From: Clostridia bacterium
GTDB lineage: Bacteria; Bacillota; Clostridia; Oscillospirales; CAG-272
Assembly (NCBI GenBank): GCA_017625275.1
Contig: JAGALI010000013.1
Location: 1-8,477 of the forward strand
Direction of reading: 5' to 3'
DNA: 8,477 bases
Shown: positions 6,193 to 8,477 of the stretch, in pieces
Position numbering within the stretch: the first letter of the stretch is position 1
How the letters are laid out: the number at the start of each line of letters is the position of its first letter
Notes under the pieces: model-generated
The model's database searches: none
What the model saw: the letters and a program-made list of their open reading frames with translations, nothing else
What the model was told of the DNA's origin: nothing
Position numbers and translations under genes: made by a program

Positions 6193-7005
6193 CTACTTTT
6201 TCATTTCGATAAGATACATAAACATTTCGCTGGCATGCCACGAATGTGGTGCGCCACATTTATTTTTTGCATATTCCTCGCTAAGAGGTGCTATTTTTTC
6301 ATATTTCGCCTCAGAGGCGCAAATCTCCCAGCTCATTGGATATTTTACCTCTAAATATTTTTCATCAACAGGCTCATTTTCAAAGTGCTTTACAGCCCAC
6401 CAAAGATATGGATACCATTCGTCATAATTATTTTCATATGGAGTTGACCTTTCAACCTCTGTTCTATCCATCCAGAACATTCTTGAATAATTGTCGAACT
6501 TTTTCGAAATTTTGACAAAGGATGTGTCGATTTTTAGTCTTTCAAGAGCATATTTAAGCCACAGGGTTGAATATTCCTCATGATGATTATAATCTGTAAT
6601 TCCTGTGAGCATTCCATTATCCATTATTCTCTTTGCCTCTGCCAGAATTTTACCCACAAGTGGATAATCCTTATCCACAAAGAAGGATAAAACAAAGGCA
6701 AGCTGACCAAGATTATCTGGCTCCTCATTACCCTTATTATTTCTATCATAAATATCAGTAACAGACAATGCCCAGTCACGAAGTAGCTCTATATTCCCTG
6801 TTTTATCAAGTGCAAGAGCCATCATGGCACCATCACGATACCATGCTGTATCATACACATAAATATTTGGTACAGGAGTTTTATCAATAAAGCTTGTTAA
6901 AATTTCTTGGTGCAATATACGAAGCTGTGCTGGATATTTGTATTCCTCAAAGTCAGGCAGATTGATTTTGCCCTCCGCAAGACACGCAGTGCCCTCTCTC
7001 TCCAT
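6193..7005 (-). CDS. six-hairpin-glycosidase-like protein, C-terminal part of a frameshifted gene
   Basis: This frame carries most of a probable alpha/alpha-barrel protein. Visible marks (numbered from the Met at 7005): LHQEILTSF (31-39), WYRDGAMM (55-62), EPDNLGQ (95-101), YPYLWWAVKHF (198-208), YPMSWE (222-227) and a C-terminal APHSWHASEMF (252-262). The aromatic/Asp/Glu-rich segments between helices, especially WYRDG, resemble six-hairpin glycosidases, so hydrolysis or binding of a sugar chain is a fair guess; no GH family can be named. The Met at 7005 has no ribosome binding site and lies inside the frame that begins at 7237, so this is probably not an independent gene. Rejoined with the upstream part, the product would have 348 residues. 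It has no signal peptide in the joined form. The stop overlaps the ribosome binding site of the ARH-like gene 9 nt downstream, so the two are co-transcribed. Confidence 0.6.
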   Translation of the reverse strand: MEREGTACLAEGKINLPDFEEYKYPAQLRILHQEILTSFIDKTPVPNIYVYDTAWYRDGAMMALALDKTGNIELLRDWALSVTDIYDRNNKGNEEPDNLGQLAFVLSFFVDKDYPLVGKILAEAKRIMDNGMLTGITDYNHHEEYSTLWLKYALERLKIDTSFVKISKKFDNYSRMFWMDRTEVERSTPYENNYDEWYPYLWWAVKHFENEPVDEKYLEVKYPMSWEICASEAKYEKIAPLSEEYAKNKCGAPHSWHASEMFMYLIEMKK

Positions 7006-7237
7006 TTGTAGTCTCGCTTACATACAAGCCCGTCTCGTTTTCCTCAATTAAGAATGTTTTCCCATCTATTGTCCAAATTACGACCATATATCTATCATAG
7101 AGAAATTTTTCGCGCTCTACATTCCAAGAGTATATGACCTTATTATCTTTTTTTCGAATGAGCTCGCCATTTTTATACACATGCTTTTCGCGATGTCCCA
7201 TTCCAAATATATAAAATTTCTTTTCAGGTGTTATCAT
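6953..7237 (-). CDS. N-terminal part of the same frameshifted gene
   Basis: The first about 81 residues are plausible coding sequence: MITPEKKFYIFGMGHREKHVY with two-strand repeats rich in charged residues (NGELIRKKDNK, TIDGKTFLIEENETGLYV), looking like a small beta-rich N-terminal domain. After the (GA)4 tract at 6994-7001 the frame turns into RGHCVSCGGQNQSA and stops, which looks like out-of-frame reading. Adding one GA unit gives NGEREGTACLAEGKINLPDF (the joined frame), which flows straight into the downstream part. The start has GGGGG 5-6 nt upstream and lies 46 nt after the -10 box of a good promoter. Alternatives are a sequencing or assembly error, a true disabling mutation, or slippage-regulated expression. 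Confidence 0.6.
   Translation of the reverse strand: MITPEKKFYIFGMGHREKHVYKNGELIRKKDNKVIYSWNVEREKFLYDRYMVVIWTIDGKTFLIEENETGLYVSETTNGERGHCVSCGGQNQSA
6994..7002. repeat. short CT/GA dinucleotide tract at the frameshift point
   Basis: CTCTCTCTC on the plus strand, that is (GA)4 on the coding strand, preceded by GG and followed by GGG. Purine-rich short repeats such as this are prone to slippage of one unit. A two-base change here is exactly what is needed to rejoin the two overlapping reading frames. Confidence 0.7.
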
Positions 7238-7282
7238 ATTGCCCCCAAATGTTCATTTTGTATGTCTTTACAATACAGGTAT

Positions 7283-7311
7283 ATATTAACACATTCTGGT
7301 TTTTTTTGCAA
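7283..7311 (-). promoter_or_regulatory. promoter of the glycosidase-like/ARH-like/PlsC-like operon
   Basis: On the minus strand TTGCAA (7306-7311), a 17-nt spacer and TAATAT (7283-7288), with TGT directly before the -10 box. The expected transcription start is near 7276, leaving a leader of about 38 nt before the ATG at 7237. The spacer begins with an A-run. No operator-like repeat is obvious. Confidence 0.65.
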
Positions 7312-7346
7312 TACAATATTATAAACTTATTTTTGTTTAAAATTTG

Positions 7347-7375
7347 TTGACTTAATGTAAGAATAATGTTAAAAT
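7347..7375 (+). promoter_or_regulatory. promoter of the YiiX-like hydrolase gene
   Basis: TTGACT (7347-7352), a 17-nt spacer and TAAAAT (7370-7375), with a TGT extension. The transcription start is expected near 7382, giving a leader of about 25 nt with AAAGGAG at 7391-7397. It is divergent from the operon promoter on the other strand; the two -35 boxes are 35 nt apart. Confidence 0.78.
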
Positions 7376-7406
7376 ATAAGAGATTTTAAGAAAGGAGACT
7401 AGTAGC

Positions 7407-8246
7407 ATGACAAGAACAAAGAAAATCATCGTTATTGCAACTGCAATTTCTCTTGCAATCATTTTAGCGCTTGTTTATCCCTTTTTCTTGATTGGTGAGC
7501 GCGTTGCTCTCGGCTTTGAAAGATACGTGCCAGCTTATGATATGGTAGATATTAGCGAAGCTCTAAAAAAGTCTGAGCTTTCAGCCGATGACTACAATCT
7601 CCTTTACATGCAAACAGGGCTTACTAAAATAGGAATTGATTCCTTGCTTGCTGAGGATTCCGGAATTGATAAAATATTGAAAATTCAAAAATCGTTTTTT
7701 AAGGATTTCGGAATAGATGATGATAATTTTGCAATTTTTTCTCATTATTATGAAATAAAGGGAGATTACCCTCTTGTTTCTCTGCAAAATGGTGACATTA
7801 TCGTATCGGCATCTACAGAATTTTCATGGTGGACTGTAGGACATGCTGCAATGGTTGTTGACTCGGATAAAAAGCTTATCGTTGAAATTAATGGCTTTGG
7901 AGACACCTCAGACACTACAAATGTCTCTTCTTTAAAAGAGCGTGGTAACTTTATAGTTTTACGTCCTAACATTCCAAAAGAGGATATTGACAAAATCGTT
8001 CAATATACTCTTGATAATCTTCTTGATTTAAAGTACGATGCAACCATTGGCGTTTTATCTAAAAAATATGTAGACAATATCAAATACACTCAATGTGCTC
8101 ATATTTTTTGGTATGCCTTTTATAAATTTGGGTATGATATAGATTCAAATGGTGGTAGCGTTGTAACACCAAAAAACATTGCAAATTCAAGCTATTTTGA
8201 TGTAGTTCAGGTGTCTGGATTTGATCCGTTGACCCTTTGGAGCTAA
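7407..8246 (+). CDS. membrane-anchored YiiX-like permuted papain-fold (NlpC/P60, C92-type) hydrolase
   Basis: A 279-residue protein with one N-terminal hydrophobic helix (about 7-29) after a basic MTRTKK start, so a signal anchor or uncleaved signal peptide with the rest outside the cell. A linker and helices (about 40-120) precede a catalytic domain: LQNGDIIVS (126-134), GHAAMVVD (145-152) with His146, VEING (159-163) with Glu160 as the possible polar residue, and TQCAHIFWYAFYKFG (228-242) with Cys230. His before Cys is the permuted order of YiiX/C92-type NlpC/P60 relatives. These may cut amide or ester bonds in cell-wall peptides or lipids; the substrate is not known. The start is supported by AAAGGAG 9 nt upstream. 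The next gene begins 10 nt after the stop, so the two probably form an operon. Confidence 0.75.
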   Translation: MTRTKKIIVIATAISLAIILALVYPFFLIGERVALGFERYVPAYDMVDISEALKKSELSADDYNLLYMQTGLTKIGIDSLLAEDSGIDKILKIQKSFFKDFGIDDDNFAIFSHYYEIKGDYPLVSLQNGDIIVSASTEFSWWTVGHAAMVVDSDKKLIVEINGFGDTSDTTNVSSLKERGNFIVLRPNIPKEDIDKIVQYTLDNLLDLKYDATIGVLSKKYVDNIKYTQCAHIFWYAFYKFGYDIDSNGGSVVTPKNIANSSYFDVVQVSGFDPLTLWS

Positions 8247-8256
8247 TGGAGAGTTT

Positions 8257-8477
8257 ATGTTAATTAATTACGGCTCGTTTATGTACTTTATGTACATTTT
8301 CCTCGCAATAGGCTTGTGCGCTGGCATATTTTTTGCTATAAGAAAAAGGTCAGACAAGGTAAAAAAGCTGACCATTCTTATTATTTCGCTTATAAATCTT
8401 GCACAGCATTTATTCAAGTTTATTATTTATCCTCATTATTGGGATGATTTTTCGCCTCATCTGTCAAGCGCCTACAA
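8257..8477 (+). CDS. multi-pass membrane protein, partial (possibly YwaF/TMEM164-like)
   Basis: An open frame of 73 residues runs off the right edge. It starts at ATG 8257, with GGAG 5-6 nt upstream, 10 nt after the preceding stop. Two hydrophobic segments can be seen: about 7-27 (FMYFMYIFLAIGLCAGIFFA) and about 38-56 (LTILIISLINLAQHLFKFII), split by a basic loop (RKRSDKVKK), which predicts the loop on the inside. The stretch YPHYWDDFSPHLSS after the second segment recalls the His-containing HLPLHLC region of YwaF/TP0381-type integral membrane proteins related to TMEM164, but the evidence is thin. A general membrane protein is the safe call. Confidence 0.6.
   Translation, partial: MLINYGSFMYFMYIFLAIGLCAGIFFAIRKRSDKVKKLTILIISLINLAQHLFKFIIYPHYWDDFSPHLSSAY

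Noticed and set aside
1..8477. CRISPR array, insertion sequence, prophage genes or toxin-antitoxin pair
   Set aside because: No spaced direct repeats, transposase, integrase, terminal inverted repeats or typical small gene pairs were found on either strand.

Overview
The window looks like a low-to-medium-GC Bacillota chromosome, most likely an uncultured gut-type member of Clostridia. Pointers are the strong purine-rich Shine-Dalgarno sequences, TTGAC-type promoters with a TGn extension of the -10 box, tight gene packing, a one-piece tmRNA, and several protein types common in Clostridia (small SGNH hydrolase, acyltransferase with a GNAT-like C-terminal domain, DraG/ARH-like protein). I see no phage, insertion sequence, CRISPR array or tRNA.

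Left part (1-2465): the 3' end of an SGNH/GDSL hydrolase gene reads rightward and ends at a bidirectional terminator. Facing it on the minus strand is a ribosome-rescue block: a clear smpB promoter, smpB, an acyltransferase-like gene starting 2 nt after smpB, and then ssrA (tmRNA). The two partners of trans-translation therefore lie in one block with a single extra gene between them.

Middle (2437-4031): a strong plus-strand promoter drives a YgjP-type HExxH metal hydrolase gene and, 7 nt later, a D-2-hydroxyacid dehydrogenase gene. They end at a strong hairpin terminator.

Middle-right (4054-7311): a minus-strand operon starts from a promoter at about 7283-7311. In transcription order it holds a probable six-hairpin-glycosidase-like gene split by a frameshift, a DraG/ARH-type ADP-ribosylglycohydrolase family gene and a PlsC-like acyltransferase gene. 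Restoring one GA unit in a short (GA)4 tract rejoins the split gene into a 348-residue frame.

Right end (7347-8477): divergent from that operon, another promoter drives a membrane-anchored permuted papain-fold (YiiX/C92-like) hydrolase gene and a multi-membrane-segment protein that runs off the window, with a possible resemblance to the YwaF/TMEM164 type.

Nothing here amounts to a proven new system. The most interesting points are the glycosidase-like/ARH-like/PlsC-like operon with its dinucleotide frameshift, the acyltransferase gene between smpB and ssrA, and the related hairpins flanking ssrA. All assignments come from reading motifs by eye; no database search was run.
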